DNA of 64,000 bases from an uncultured Alphaproteobacteria bacterium (GCA_934270475.1 CAKQPS010000003.1:62001-126000), one strand, 5' to 3'; positions 8,985-17,414 are shown, counted from the stretch's first letter. Made by a program: numbers and translations. The notes: generated by a model not told the origin, from the letters alone.

Positions 8985-10061
8985 TTAGTCGGCGTAGGTG
9001 GTATTTTCAGCAAAGCCGTTATCATTTAAGAGCTTTTCTTTAGCTGCGATTTTAGCGTCTTCCTGCACCATTTCATGCGCCAGAGCTGCCAAATCATAGT
9101 TCGGCTTCCAGCCCAATACCGTGCGAGCTTTGGTGCTGTCGCCCAACAGCAAATCTACTTCCGCCGGACGGAAAAATTCCGGATTTACCGCAACTACGAC
9201 TTTGCCGGTCGCTTTGTTTACGGCTTTTTCCTCAACGCCTTTACCCGACCATTCCAGCTCAATGCCGCATTCTTTGAATGCTAATTTTACAAAGTCGCGG
9301 ATAGAAGTGGTAGTGCCTGTTGCCAGTACAAAATCTTCCGGCTTGTCTGCTTGAAGCATACGCCACATGCCCTCTACATAGTCTTTAGCATGACCCCAGT
9401 CGCGTTTTGAATCCAAGTTGCCTAAATACAAGCAATCCTGCAAACCGGCTTTAATGCGGGTAGCCGCCAAAGTGATTTTGCGGGTTACAAAGTTTTCGCC
9501 GCGGCGCGGAGATTCGTGGTTAAACAAAATTCCGTTGCAGGCAAAAATGCCGAAACTTTCACGATAGTTTACGGTAATCCAATAGCCGTAAAGTTTGGCA
9601 ACACCGTACGGAGAGCGCGGATAAAACGGAGTTTTTTCGGACTGTATCGGCTCTTGAATTAAACCGAACAGCTCAGATGTAGAAGCCTGATAAAAACGAG
9701 TTTTTTTAGTCAAACCGTTAATGCGGATAGCTTCCAGCAGGCGCAAAGTACCGAGCGCATCGCTTTCTGCCGTAAATTCCGGGCAATCCCAGCTGATTTT
9801 AACATGGCTTTGTGCGCCTAAATTATAAATTTCATCAGGTTCAATTTCTTTTACCAAACGCACAATGTTTAATGAATCGGTCAAATCGCCGTAGTGCAAA
9901 TGCAAGTGCGGATTGCCCAGCAAATGTTCAATACGCTGGGTGTTGTGCGAAGAACTGCGGCGAACCAGCCCATGAACTTCATAGCCTTTTTCCAGCAACA
10001 GTTCGCTCAAATATGAACCGTCTTGACCTGTGATACCTGTAATTAACGCTGTTTTTGTCAT
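8985..10061 (-). CDS. gmd: GDP-mannose 4,6-dehydratase
   Basis: Gmd converts GDP-mannose to GDP-4-keto-6-deoxymannose, the precursor of fucose, rhamnose, perosamine and colitose. The 358-residue sequence shows the diagnostic ITGITGQDGSYL Rossmann motif (8-19), the RRSSSHNTQRI loop, the YGVAK catalytic tyrosine/lysine pair and the NHESPRRGENFV block that distinguishes Gmd from other SDRs. No fucose synthase (fcl), perosamine synthase or colitose gene is recognisable nearby, so the end sugar must depend on the adjacent cupin and SDR or on genes elsewhere. A 100-bp gap separates it from the upstream cupin gene, leaving room for a secondary promoter. Confidence 0.96.
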   Translation of the reverse strand: MTKTALITGITGQDGSYLSELLLEKGYEVHGLVRRSSSHNTQRIEHLLGNPHLHLHYGDLTDSLNIVRLVKEIEPDEIYNLGAQSHVKISWDCPEFTAESDALGTLRLLEAIRINGLTKKTRFYQASTSELFGLIQEPIQSEKTPFYPRSPYGVAKLYGYWITVNYRESFGIFACNGILFNHESPRRGENFVTRKITLAATRIKAGLQDCLYLGNLDSKRDWGHAKDYVEGMWRMLQADKPEDFVLATGTTTSIRDFVKLAFKECGIELEWSGKGVEEKAVNKATGKVVVAVNPEFFRPAEVDLLLGDSTKARTVLGWKPNYDLAALAHEMVQEDAKIAAKEKLLNDNGFAENTTYAD

Positions 10062-10162
10062 TGTTTACTCCATTTTTTTAACATTAAAACTTTTTTAGGG
10101 GCATTTGTCTGAACCTGTGTATTTTTAATTTGTAAAAGTTCGTGTGCAAATTCATAATCATT

Positions 10163-10546
10163 TTATCTCCCCTGATTATGTTTAGAAATTCTATCGTACT
10201 GATCGACAAAACGAACAATATCGTTCTCATCAAGAATATCACCCATTTGAATTTCAATAAATTCTACAGGATAGTTGGTTTTATTCTCTATCCTGTGTTT
10301 AGTTTCTTTGGGAATATCGACAGATTTTCCTGGTAATAATTCCATAGTTTCTTCGCCAACAGTGACAGTGGGATTGCCAGAAGTAATAATCCAATGTTCT
10401 CCTCTATGATGATGCAGTTGTAGAGATAAGGATGCATTGGGATTTACAGCTATTTTCTTTACAATATATTTTTCCCCAAGACTAATAACTTCCCAACTAC
10501 CCCAAGGTCTGTCACCTTTTTCGTGTAAATGATAATTTATAGCCAT
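10163..10546 (-). CDS. Type II mannose-6-phosphate isomerase-like cupin
   Basis: This stand-alone 127-residue cupin matches the C-terminal isomerase domain of bifunctional ManC/AlgA enzymes: RPWGSWEVI near the start, then LQLHHHRGEHWIITSG (metal-binding histidines), PKETKHRIEN and a final ENDIVRFVDQYDR. Such domains isomerise fructose-6-phosphate and mannose-6-phosphate, feeding GDP-mannose synthesis for Gmd. The guanylyltransferase half is absent here and must be encoded elsewhere. It lies 5 nt after the nucleotidyltransferase gene. Confidence 0.8.
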   Translation of the reverse strand: MAINYHLHEKGDRPWGSWEVISLGEKYIVKKIAVNPNASLSLQLHHHRGEHWIITSGNPTVTVGEETMELLPGKSVDIPKETKHRIENKTNYPVEFIEIQMGDILDENDIVRFVDQYDRISKHNQGR

Positions 10547-10551
10547 TTTAA

Positions 10552-10992
10552 TTAACTCACTTTATTGTTCCATTTTTCTAAAATCCAAGAAGATGAATTG
10601 GCTTTGTTGTCGCCGCCGACGCCAAAAGCCAAATCCACCTGACATTCTTTGCAAGTTGCGGTTTCCGGAATATTATCCTTGCCGCGGTCGCCGCCGTTGG
10701 CAAACACCAGATGCGCATCAGGATATTTGGCGCGGGCTTTGCGGATGCCGTCAGACGCCGTGTTGTCCGAATCATCAAATTCCAACACATCTATCACGCC
10801 TTTTAAATTCTCTAAAATCGCCAAACGGGTTTTAATATTGTGGAAATTCTTGCCTTTTTTACGGCACAGCCACGCGTCGGAATTAGCTAAAACAATCACT
10901 CCGTCTGAATTGGCTGCTGATTGCTTTATCATTTCTATATGCCCTTCGTGTATCGGGTCAAACCCGCCGCTCACTATGTAATATGTTGTCAT
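10552..10992 (-). CDS. Cytidylyltransferase-family nucleotidyltransferase
   Basis: This 146-residue protein starts with VSGGFDPIHEGHIEMI, the GGFDPxHxGH signature of HIGH-type nucleotidyltransferases, and continues with a conserved VLANSD segment. Relatives transfer AMP or CMP to heptose-1-phosphate, glycerol-3-phosphate or similar phosphates. Its position between glycosyltransferases and sugar-nucleotide genes fits activation of a glycan building block. Its start codon overlaps the stop of the upstream glycosyltransferase by 4 nt (ATGA). The substrate cannot be assigned. Confidence 0.7.
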   Translation of the reverse strand: MTTYYIVSGGFDPIHEGHIEMIKQSAANSDGVIVLANSDAWLCRKKGKNFHNIKTRLAILENLKGVIDVLEFDDSDNTASDGIRKARAKYPDAHLVFANGGDRGKDNIPETATCKECQVDLAFGVGGDNKANSSSWILEKWNNKVS

Positions 10993-11867
10993 TGTGTTTT
11001 CCTTTTTGAAAAGTTTTTTTTGAATTTTTTAAATTTGCATTTCAGATGTTTTTTGATTAAAAACCAAGGATTATTCATCATTTTCATCAATTCAGAATAA
11101 ATTTCCGGCACATCAAGAAAACCACCGGCAAAACTTGCTATAATTTTTTTGTAAGCCAGCTTTTTTTGAAAATAACTAAAGCCGCTGTCTTTTACAAAAC
11201 GTACAATTTCCGCAGCTTCGGCAATAACGTCGTTTTGCAGCTTGCTGCGATATTCCGGCGACCACGGCGCTGCGTTGTAATAATATACCGCGTTTGGCAC
11301 AGCTTTAATTTTGTTGGCAAAATAAAATGCCTTAAAAATAAATATATTGTCTTCCCAACGTATTTTTTCACTGCATTCAATTTTGTGCTGGTCAAGCAGC
11401 GATTTTCTGAAAATCTTGTCAAAGGTGGCTCCGTTTTTCATACTGCCGAATTTCTCGCCAAACGAGCGGAAAACACGCTCTTTGTCAAACCATACCCATT
11501 TGCGCCCGTTCAACATTATATTGCCGCAAACAATATCCGTCTCGTCATCAGCAGCGGACAGCAGGTTTTTATAAAAATCTTTGTCAATAACATCATCAGC
11601 TTCCACAAAACCAACCCATTCGCCATTTGCATTTTGCACGCCGATATTTCTCGCCCCGCCCGGACCGGTGTTTGCTGTCTGTTCAATAAATTTAATTCTT
11701 TTGTCATTAAAACTTTGAAGAATATTCAGCGTATTGTCGGAACTTTGCTTATACACTACAATTATCTCAAGATTGGCATAGGTTTGCGACAGCACCGATT
11801 TTACGCATTTTTTGATAGTTTTTTCCGCGGCAAACGCCGGAATTATAACGCTGACAAGTTTTTCCAT
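10989..11867 (-). CDS. Family 2 glycosyltransferase
   Basis: The ATG at 11865-11867 was chosen over a longer reading frame beginning at 11930, because it gives the usual GT2 beginning MEKLVSVIIPAF, sits 1 nt after the previous stop and has AAAGG upstream. The product is about 292 residues with NTGPGGARNIGV and the VEADDVID acidic site near residue 90. The C-terminus is strongly basic (repeated KKHLKCKFKKFKK), suggesting contact with the membrane surface; it lacks the LFG tail found in three neighbours. It probably transfers a sugar in O-antigen or capsule assembly. Confidence 0.85.
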   Translation of the reverse strand: MEKLVSVIIPAFAAEKTIKKCVKSVLSQTYANLEIIVVYKQSSDNTLNILQSFNDKRIKFIEQTANTGPGGARNIGVQNANGEWVGFVEADDVIDKDFYKNLLSAADDETDIVCGNIMLNGRKWVWFDKERVFRSFGEKFGSMKNGATFDKIFRKSLLDQHKIECSEKIRWEDNIFIFKAFYFANKIKAVPNAVYYYNAAPWSPEYRSKLQNDVIAEAAEIVRFVKDSGFSYFQKKLAYKKIIASFAGGFLDVPEIYSELMKMMNNPWFLIKKHLKCKFKKFKKNFSKRKTQ

Positions 11868-11868
11868 T

Positions 11869-12729
11869 TTATTCGCCTTTATTTTCCAGCACTTCTTTGG
11901 TTTTGATAACATACAGCGGGATTTTGCCAAAGAGATAGATTTTGGTTATTTCACCGCGGCGCACGATTTTTGTTATTTGCAAGCCTAAAAACTTTACGCG
12001 GCTGACATATTCCACATAAGGCAAAATCTTTTCCCATAGCAAGGGATTATCTCTCCGCACAAAGTCTTTTATTTGCATGGTTTTATCGTCCATTTTTTGC
12101 TTTTGCAAATGCGTGGTGTTGCCGGCAAAATTGCGGTAATGAAACAGCACTTCCGGCAGATTATGAAATTCTGTTTTGCCCACCAAACGGCAATACATGG
12201 CATAATCTTCCGCCGGAGAATATTCTTCTTCATAGCGAATATTGTTGGCTTCAAGCACCGATTTACGCACCATCGACGCCGAATGAATCACACAGCATGA
12301 CACAAGCAGCTGACGGGTGATTTCCTCGTTATTTTCCGGATAAACAACAACTTTTGAACCAATAATATTCTGTTTAGCGCAGCTAACCACGCCGCATTTG
12401 GGGTGAGCGTCCAAATACGCAGCTTCTTTTTCCAAGCGTTCCGGCAGAGATATATCATCGTGGTCAAAAATAGCTAAATATTCGCCTTGCGCCATATCAA
12501 TCAACTTGTTGCGGCTGGCGGAAATCCCCATATTTTGAGCATTTTTAGCATATTTTATACGTTTGTCGGCATATGATTTTACAATTTTTTCCCTATCATC
12601 AGTCGGGCAATCGTCCAAAATCAAAAATTCAAAATCCGTAAAAGTTTGCACCAAAATGCTCTCAATCGCTGTGCGTAAATACGCTTCAGGTGTTTTATAT
12701 ACCGGCATCAAAACAGAAACTTTAGGCAT
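11869..12729 (-). CDS. Family 2 glycosyltransferase, first gene of the polysaccharide operon
   Basis: This 286-residue GT2 protein starts VSVLMPVYKTPEAYL, has LDDCPTDDREK and MGISASRNKLID, and FDHDDISLPERL as the metal-binding site near residue 90. The C-terminus ends with a single LFGKIPLYVI motif related to the tails of the GT2 at 5638 and the GT8 at 6674. It is the promoter-proximal gene, with GGAGG 9 nt before the ATG and a likely promoter at 12839-12868. All ten genes down to 4391 are spaced as one transcript, apart from a 100-bp gap before gmd. Confidence 0.87.
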   Translation of the reverse strand: MPKVSVLMPVYKTPEAYLRTAIESILVQTFTDFEFLILDDCPTDDREKIVKSYADKRIKYAKNAQNMGISASRNKLIDMAQGEYLAIFDHDDISLPERLEKEAAYLDAHPKCGVVSCAKQNIIGSKVVVYPENNEEITRQLLVSCCVIHSASMVRKSVLEANNIRYEEEYSPAEDYAMYCRLVGKTEFHNLPEVLFHYRNFAGNTTHLQKQKMDDKTMQIKDFVRRDNPLLWEKILPYVEYVSRVKFLGLQITKIVRRGEITKIYLFGKIPLYVIKTKEVLENKGE

Positions 12730-12838
12730 TGCGAACTGCCTCCAAAGCTTGTATTTTCAAGATATTGTTATTTATCCAACCAACTATCATTTCCATCGAC
12801 TCAACATTTAATAATAAGTAAGTAAGGTCCGTTTTTTT

Positions 12839-12868
12839 CTTATACTCTTAATAGATAATCTGAGTCAA
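12839..12868 (-). promoter_or_regulatory. Promoter of the polysaccharide operon
   Basis: On the minus strand TTGACT (12863-12868), an 18-bp spacer and TATAAG (12839-12844) lie about 100 nt upstream of the first glycosyltransferase. That leaves a leader of about 100 nt. No JUMPstart/ops element for RfaH was seen in it. Confidence 0.6.
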
Positions 12869-13228
12869 TAGCGATTTTCTATTTTTTGTGGAAAACAGTT
12901 AAATATCCAATATTTCATATTTTTTTGATGCTTGCTTTAACTATAAGCATCAAATGGAAGAAAAAGACTATATTAAATATGCCAAATGAAGGAACTAAAA
13001 TAAAAGAAGAAGCTCTGCCAAGTAAAAGTTTTAAAAAATGTAAAAATAAAAGCTCAATAATCAAAATGTTCAAACCAATCAAAAGTTATGGATTTTAACA
13101 ATTGCATTTCAATTTCAAAATAAAATTGTCTTCTGTAAAAAGATTGCTCCATTTAATCACATAACATGATTTAAATTTTGAATAAAAAAGATGCCGCTTT
13201 AATTTACTTGTAAAATGACAATAACTGT

Positions 13229-13398
13229 CCAGACCACCACAAAATGCGGCTTGTAAATGCAATAAATCAAAAATCGGAAAAGCCTGCAAAATCCGGAGTT
13301 TTGAGGGGATAAATCGTACAAAAATCGCCGCTGAAAATTTAAAACGAAAAAAGGAGTGACAAGTATCACTCCTTTTATATGGTGGGCGCTGCAAGACT
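13229..13398 (-). repeat. Left end repeat of the island, with the 3' end of the CAU tRNA gene (candidate att site)
   Basis: These 170 bp align without gaps to 37217-37386, which ends inside the intact tRNA gene at 37368. The last 27 bp (13372-13398) are identical and include the tRNA 3' end with CCA (13380-13398). The rest is roughly 60-65% identical, with blocks such as GAGGGGATAAAT and AAAATTTAAAAC at the same offsets. In the tRNA direction the tRNA end is followed by a terminator-like hairpin (AAGGAGTGA with TCACTCCTT, 13351-13375). The pair bounds about 24 kb of accessory genes. Confidence 0.75.
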
Positions 13399-13726
13399 GA
13401 CTACGCTAACGCTCCGCCGACGCGTTGTTCACAGCCTTTGGCTGCCGGCGTTCTGCCGCCCGCCTTTCTCTCGCTCTCAAACTTGCTTTCTCGCAAGTTC
13501 GAGAACCTTTTAAAATGCCCACAAAAAAACCACTCCTAAAGAGTGGTCTTTATGGTGGGCGCTGCAAGACTGACTACGCTAACGCTCCGCCGACGCATCG
13601 TTCACAGCCTTTGGCTGCCGGCGTTCTGCCGCCCGCCTTTCTCTCGCTCTCAAACTTGCTTTCTCGCAAGTTCGAGAACCTTTTAAAATGCCCACAAAAA
13701 AACCACTCCTGAAGAGTGGTCTTTAT
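13379..13726. repeat. Two tandem 173-bp units built from a tRNA 3' end and a terminator
   Basis: Starts at 13379 and 13552 are exactly 173 bp apart, and a third start at 13725 breaks off after ATGGTGG. The two units differ at only a few positions. Each begins with the 3' end of the CAU tRNA (on the minus strand), then a GC-rich segment, an 11-bp hairpin (CTCAAACTTGC with GCAAGTTCGAG, one mismatch) and a terminator hairpin (ACCACTC with GAGTGGT) next to an A/T run. The reading frames that cross these units are repeat artefacts. The rest of 12730-13228 and 13727-13900 shows no convincing gene. Confidence 0.85.
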
Positions 13727-13900
13727 GGTGGTGGATAGGATATTAAAAGGCGAAATCGGATAACTTTCGCGCCATTTTGTGAATTATTCTAACCATTGGT
13801 ATCTCTAATTGTCCGGACCATTACCCATATCTGGCCACCACTTCTCCCGTATCGAAACCCTGCTTTCATTACAAAAATAAGAAATGGTGACCAGACTAAT

Positions 13901-14032
13901 TTAGAAAAATGTGTATATTAAAATCACAAATATTTAGAATTTTGTGTATTATTTATCAAAATAATGCTTGAATTTTGTGTATTTTTATGTTAAATATAGC
14001 TTATAAAATGTGTATAATATATTTAAGGAACA
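13901..14032 (+). repeat. Four degenerate 33-bp repeats over the ATPase promoter/start region
   Basis: The core TGTGTAT occurs at 13910, 13943, 13976 and 14009, exactly 33 bp apart each time, within a looser repeat beginning TTAGAA or CTTGAA. The last copy reaches the ribosome binding site of the DUF4143 ATPase. The even, three-helical-turn spacing suggests binding sites for a regulator, or iterons. Confidence 0.65.
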
Positions 14033-14036
14033 GCGA

Positions 14037-15386
14037 ATGTATCGTAAAGCAGAGAAAATATTGCAAGCTTGGAAGGCTAATCCGAAAAAAAAGGCCTTAT
14101 TGATAACTGGTCAACGGCAGGCCGGTAAAACTTATATCGTACGTGAGTTTGGTAAAGCTAATTATAAACACTATGTAGAAATTAACTTCATCACAACACC
14201 TTCTGCCAAAGATATCTTCTCCGGTGATCTGAACGCAGATACTTTAATCATGAATTTAACAGCATTCATCGGAAAGTCATTGGAAAAAGGGAAAACCTTG
14301 ATATTCCTTGATGAAATACAGGAATGTCCTAATGCAAGAACAGCCATTAAGTTTTTGGTTGATGATGGTCGATTTGATTACATAGAATCAGGCTCATTAT
14401 TAGGCGTTCAATATAAGCAAGTTCCATCTTATCCTGTGGGGTATGAAGAAATATACCAGATGTATCCGATGGATTTTGAAGAATTTTGTATTGCCAATGG
14501 AGTTCAAGCATCAACGCTTGATTATTTGCGTGAATGTTATAAAAAACAGACACCGATAACGGATTCCATTCATCAAACCATGTCTAATCTATTCAAGTAT
14601 TACATTGTTGTCGGCGGTATGCCTGATGTGGTCAAAAGATTTATAAACACACATGATATAGGACAAGTCGTAAATGTTCAACGAGATATTATTGCCCAAT
14701 ATCGACAGGATATAAGCAAATATTCTACCACCGGCAAAAATATGATTAACAATATATTTGATAATATACCATCACAGCTGGATGATAAAAATCGCCGATT
14801 TATGCTCTCATCAGTTCAAAAGAACGCCAGACTTCGTGATTATGAGGATTCTTTTGTTTGGCTTTCAGATGCCGGAGTTGCTCTGCCTTGTTATAATCTG
14901 ACAGAGCCAAAGATCCCGCTTAAAATTAACGAACAAAGCCGTTTGTTCAAGCTTTATATGAGTGATATCGGCTTACTATGCGCGATGAGCTTAGAAAATG
15001 TTCAATTTGAGATATTGCAAGGTAATTTATCCATAAATATGGGCGGAATTTTAGAAAATGCCTTTGCCGAACTTTTAAAAGCCAATGGTTTTGCATTGCG
15101 GTATCTTAATAAAAAGAATATAGGAGAGCTGGACTTTGTGGTTCAGCAAAATGATGAAGTCATGCCGATTGAAATTAAATCAGGTAAAGATTATAAAACA
15201 CATGCCGCACTTAATAATGCCTTAAAAGTTAAGGAATGGAACCTCAAAAAAGGTATTGTATTTTGTATGGACAATATCCAAAAAACCGAGAGAATAACCT
15301 ATCTTCCTTGGTATTTAGTGATGTTTCTAAAACAAAATAATCATGATGAATCAATGATCGTAAATGTGGATTTAAGTGGATTATGA
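14037..15386 (+). CDS. AAA+ ATPase with DUF4143 (PD-(D/E)XK-like) C-terminus
   Basis: The ATG at 14037 with AAGGAA at 14025-14030 is preferred to an in-frame GTG at 14010, which lies inside the upstream repeats; the product is 449 residues. Walker A is GQRQAGKT (25-32) and Walker B is LIFLDEIQECP (about 88-98). The C-terminal domain ends with GELDFVV and MPIEIKSGKDY, an acidic/E-x-K arrangement like PD-(D/E)XK nucleases, as is usual for the AAA_14-DUF4143 family. These proteins are common and mobile in AT-rich genomes; their job is unknown, with defence or stress roles suspected. It is the first gene inside the island's left end and stands alone. Confidence 0.85.
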   Translation: MYRKAEKILQAWKANPKKKALLITGQRQAGKTYIVREFGKANYKHYVEINFITTPSAKDIFSGDLNADTLIMNLTAFIGKSLEKGKTLIFLDEIQECPNARTAIKFLVDDGRFDYIESGSLLGVQYKQVPSYPVGYEEIYQMYPMDFEEFCIANGVQASTLDYLRECYKKQTPITDSIHQTMSNLFKYYIVVGGMPDVVKRFINTHDIGQVVNVQRDIIAQYRQDISKYSTTGKNMINNIFDNIPSQLDDKNRRFMLSSVQKNARLRDYEDSFVWLSDAGVALPCYNLTEPKIPLKINEQSRLFKLYMSDIGLLCAMSLENVQFEILQGNLSINMGGILENAFAELLKANGFALRYLNKKNIGELDFVVQQNDEVMPIEIKSGKDYKTHAALNNALKVKEWNLKKGIVFCMDNIQKTERITYLPWYLVMFLKQNNHDESMIVNVDLSGL

Positions 15387-15420
15387 TAAATTCAACATTA
15401 TATCATATTTCACTGGACTG

Positions 15421-15696
15421 ATGGGCAATACCAAGTGCAGTATAACATTGTTGCATTTGCTCTGCAAAAGCGTTATGCGCGGAGTTAAACGCCGAGAATA
15501 TAGAGCATATTTTCAAGTTTAATGACAAAGCAGAACACTTTTGCAGGCAAACCCAAAGGGCAAACTTCAAAATTTCATATAAACACCAATTTTCCTCGCA
15601 CTGTATGCCCAATACAGCCGCTCAAAAAATCAGTATTTCTCTGAAATTTTGAAGAATTGTGCGACAAACGTCATATTGTACTTGATATTGCCCCAT
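15421..15696. mobile_element. MITE-like element with about 26-bp imperfect terminal inverted repeats
   Basis: The left end (from GGGCAATACCAAGTGCA at 15423) matches the reverse complement of the right end (GGGGCAATATCAAGTACA) over about 26 bp. The mismatches are all transitions, plus one length difference. The 276-bp interior has no credible gene; a 69-codon minus-strand frame inside it is weak. This accounts for the gap between the ATPase and the small genes at 15734. No transposase of matching type is in the window, so it would have to be mobilised in trans. Target-site duplications could not be defined. Confidence 0.6.
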
Positions 15697-15733
15697 TTCC
15701 AAGCATTCATTGTATTAAACGAAAGGAAATACA

Positions 15734-16039
15734 ATGAAAACAGTTAAGATTTACATGGTCCGAAAACCTTCAGATATTGACGAAGTAATCGAGTTATGCC
15801 GGTGCTATAACAATCAGGCAGAGGAAGTAACGGTTGCAGAAACGGTTAACCTGCCGCCAATATGGTATGAAGCTGTGTGCCGGAACCCGATGGACAATTA
15901 TATCTTTTTATCTGGTAAAGGCGGTTATGACGATGAAAACCACCGCCAAGTGGTTGCCTTACAATACCCCGGCAAGCCAACGCTTTACGTTGACCCGTCC
16001 GGATCCTCTTACTGCCGATACATGGGGGTTGAATTATGA
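15734..16039 (+). CDS. Small hypothetical protein of the island
   Basis: I do not recognise this 101-residue protein. It is preceded by a good GAAAGGAA ribosome site and overlaps the next gene by 4 nt (ATGA), so it is probably real. The sequence is acidic in the middle, with VDPSGSSYCRYMGVEL at the end and no membrane segment or signal peptide. Codon use is richer in GC than in the defence genes further right. The two-gene unit 15734-16293 may be a remnant of a phage or conjugative module. Confidence 0.6.
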   Translation: MKTVKIYMVRKPSDIDEVIELCRCYNNQAEEVTVAETVNLPPIWYEAVCRNPMDNYIFLSGKGGYDDENHRQVVALQYPGKPTLYVDPSGSSYCRYMGVEL

Positions 16040-16293
16040 AAATGCGTAAATATGAGGATATCAAGCCGAGCAACCGGACAAACTTTGTGATGGTTTATTA
16101 TCACGCCGGCCGCACCTTAACTCAAATCGAAACTTTACTGAAAAAGTCCTATGGTAATCCTCTACCGACAAGACCGCGCGACCGCCTCAACCGCCTGCAA
16201 TTCAAACTCGAACAAATGACCGCCCGGTACAAACAGTGCGAGAGTGAACTAAAGGCGGAATACCAAAAACGGAAAGATTCAATGAATTCTTAA
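16036..16293 (+). CDS. Small basic hypothetical protein
   Basis: An 85-residue protein rich in Lys and Arg, translationally coupled to the gene before it through ATGA. The second half (about 50-80) is predicted helical and charged, a possible short coiled coil or nucleic-acid-binding helix. The N-terminal half (NFVMVYYHAGRTLTQIETLL) has a helix-turn-helix feel but no definite motif. No known family was recognised. Confidence 0.55.
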   Translation: MKMRKYEDIKPSNRTNFVMVYYHAGRTLTQIETLLKKSYGNPLPTRPRDRLNRLQFKLEQMTARYKQCESELKAEYQKRKDSMNS

Positions 16294-16346
16294 GCACATT
16301 ACTGCTATCGCTGATGTTTTTACACTTGTTATACCTAATTATCTAA

Positions 16347-17414
16347 TTAATCAAAATTACTCCAACTTTTTCCGTCAATTAGATTGATAACATCTGAAAT
16401 GTTTTCAGGTTTATTATTCCAATTCTTTGCAAGGTTTATATACTTTTTGCCAGGAAGACGCCCACCTAATGAATCTTTTTCAAATCCTTTGGACAACGGA
16501 GTTATACTTGACAGTAAAAATAAACGTAGCCCCTTCTTTGCTAAATCTCTTTGCCCATAATAATCTCTATCAGCCATAATATTTTTTGCTCTCTTTATCA
16601 GTGCGTTCTTATCTTCAATATTACTATATTCTATATCTATATTAAGTTTCGAAGATTTATTATCTTTTGTGATATCAACTACTCCATCTATTTCTGCTAC
16701 AGTTTTTAGTATTTTTCCCTGATCCAATAACCCCATATATTTAGCCTGTTTATGTTTCCATGTGCCATTATCAAATGGACAAGAATAACAATTGTGCTTA
16801 AGATTTTCAGACATAGTGGTTCCTGTTCTAACAACATCTAGTCTATATTTCCATATAGGAAGTAGATTTTCATGTAATAAAAATGTTTCAAAATCATTTA
16901 ACATATAAATAAACATGTCATTTTGGATATTATCAGATATGTGAAGAATTTCTTGATATAAGTCTATAAAATTTATTGGATATATATGGATATCATCATT
17001 TTCGTATCTTTGTTCTATCTCATTTTTTCTATTATTAATTTCCTCCATTGTATTATCAAAATTAGAAAGTAATAATAAAAATTTTTTACCATGTTTGTTT
17101 TTTAAATTTTCTATATATCCTTCAATTTGATTATTGTAAAACCAATCAAAGTTTTTAGTTTCAACGTATATGGTAATAGGTTCTTGGGATATGATGCCGT
17201 CAGCAATCTGTTTTCCTTTTCTTGTATTAATGCCTTGTTGTTGATAAAAGTTAACACCAAAATTAAGTTCATCAGTTAAATTTGATAAAATTTGATTGAA
17301 CAACAAAGGGCTATAACTGTATACCTGATTTAACATAAGTAAACAATAGTTCGTTACACGATTTTCTTTTTGATCATAAGTTGTAAAAAATGAAGTTTTG
17401 TTTTCCATAATCAT
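16347..17414 (-). CDS. PD-(D/E)XK nuclease-like protein of unknown function
   Basis: This 355-residue protein has ADGIISQEP (Asp72), then IYVETKNFDW (Glu85, Lys87) and a following Q-I-E-G-Y at 96-100. That spacing fits the D...E-x-K core plus a QxxxY motif as in RecB-type nucleases. The C-terminal half (CPFDNGTWKHKQAKY onward) is unfamiliar. It is convergent with 15734-16293 and has AGGAGA just before ATG 17414; a second ATG six bases later (17408) is also possible. Its place next to restriction and toxin-antitoxin genes suggests a defence nuclease, which is inference. Very AT-rich, like the rest of the island. Confidence 0.6.
   Translation of the reverse strand: MIMENKTSFFTTYDQKENRVTNYCLLMLNQVYSYSPLLFNQILSNLTDELNFGVNFYQQQGINTRKGKQIADGIISQEPITIYVETKNFDWFYNNQIEGYIENLKNKHGKKFLLLLSNFDNTMEEINNRKNEIEQRYENDDIHIYPINFIDLYQEILHISDNIQNDMFIYMLNDFETFLLHENLLPIWKYRLDVVRTGTTMSENLKHNCYSCPFDNGTWKHKQAKYMGLLDQGKILKTVAEIDGVVDITKDNKSSKLNIDIEYSNIEDKNALIKRAKNIMADRDYYGQRDLAKKGLRLFLLSSITPLSKGFEKDSLGGRLPGKKYINLAKNWNNKPENISDVINLIDGKSWSNFD

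Noticed and set aside
12730..12838. JUMPstart/ops element before the polysaccharide operon
   Set aside because: The GGCGGTAG-type ops core was not found in the leader.
12886..13098. 70-codon plus-strand frame with hydrophobic start
   Set aside because: It starts with TTG in AT-rich DNA, with no convincing ribosome site, and resembles random Lys/Ile-rich translation.
13425..13712. 95-codon plus-strand frame
   Set aside because: It spans the two 173-bp repeat units and simply repeats the same translation twice.
13379..13735. Possible CRISPR-like array
   Set aside because: Only two 173-bp units without spacer-repeat alternation and no cas genes; no CRISPR array was seen anywhere in the window.
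15403..15612. 69-codon minus-strand frame
   Set aside because: Lies mostly inside the MITE-like element and crosses one of its inverted ends.
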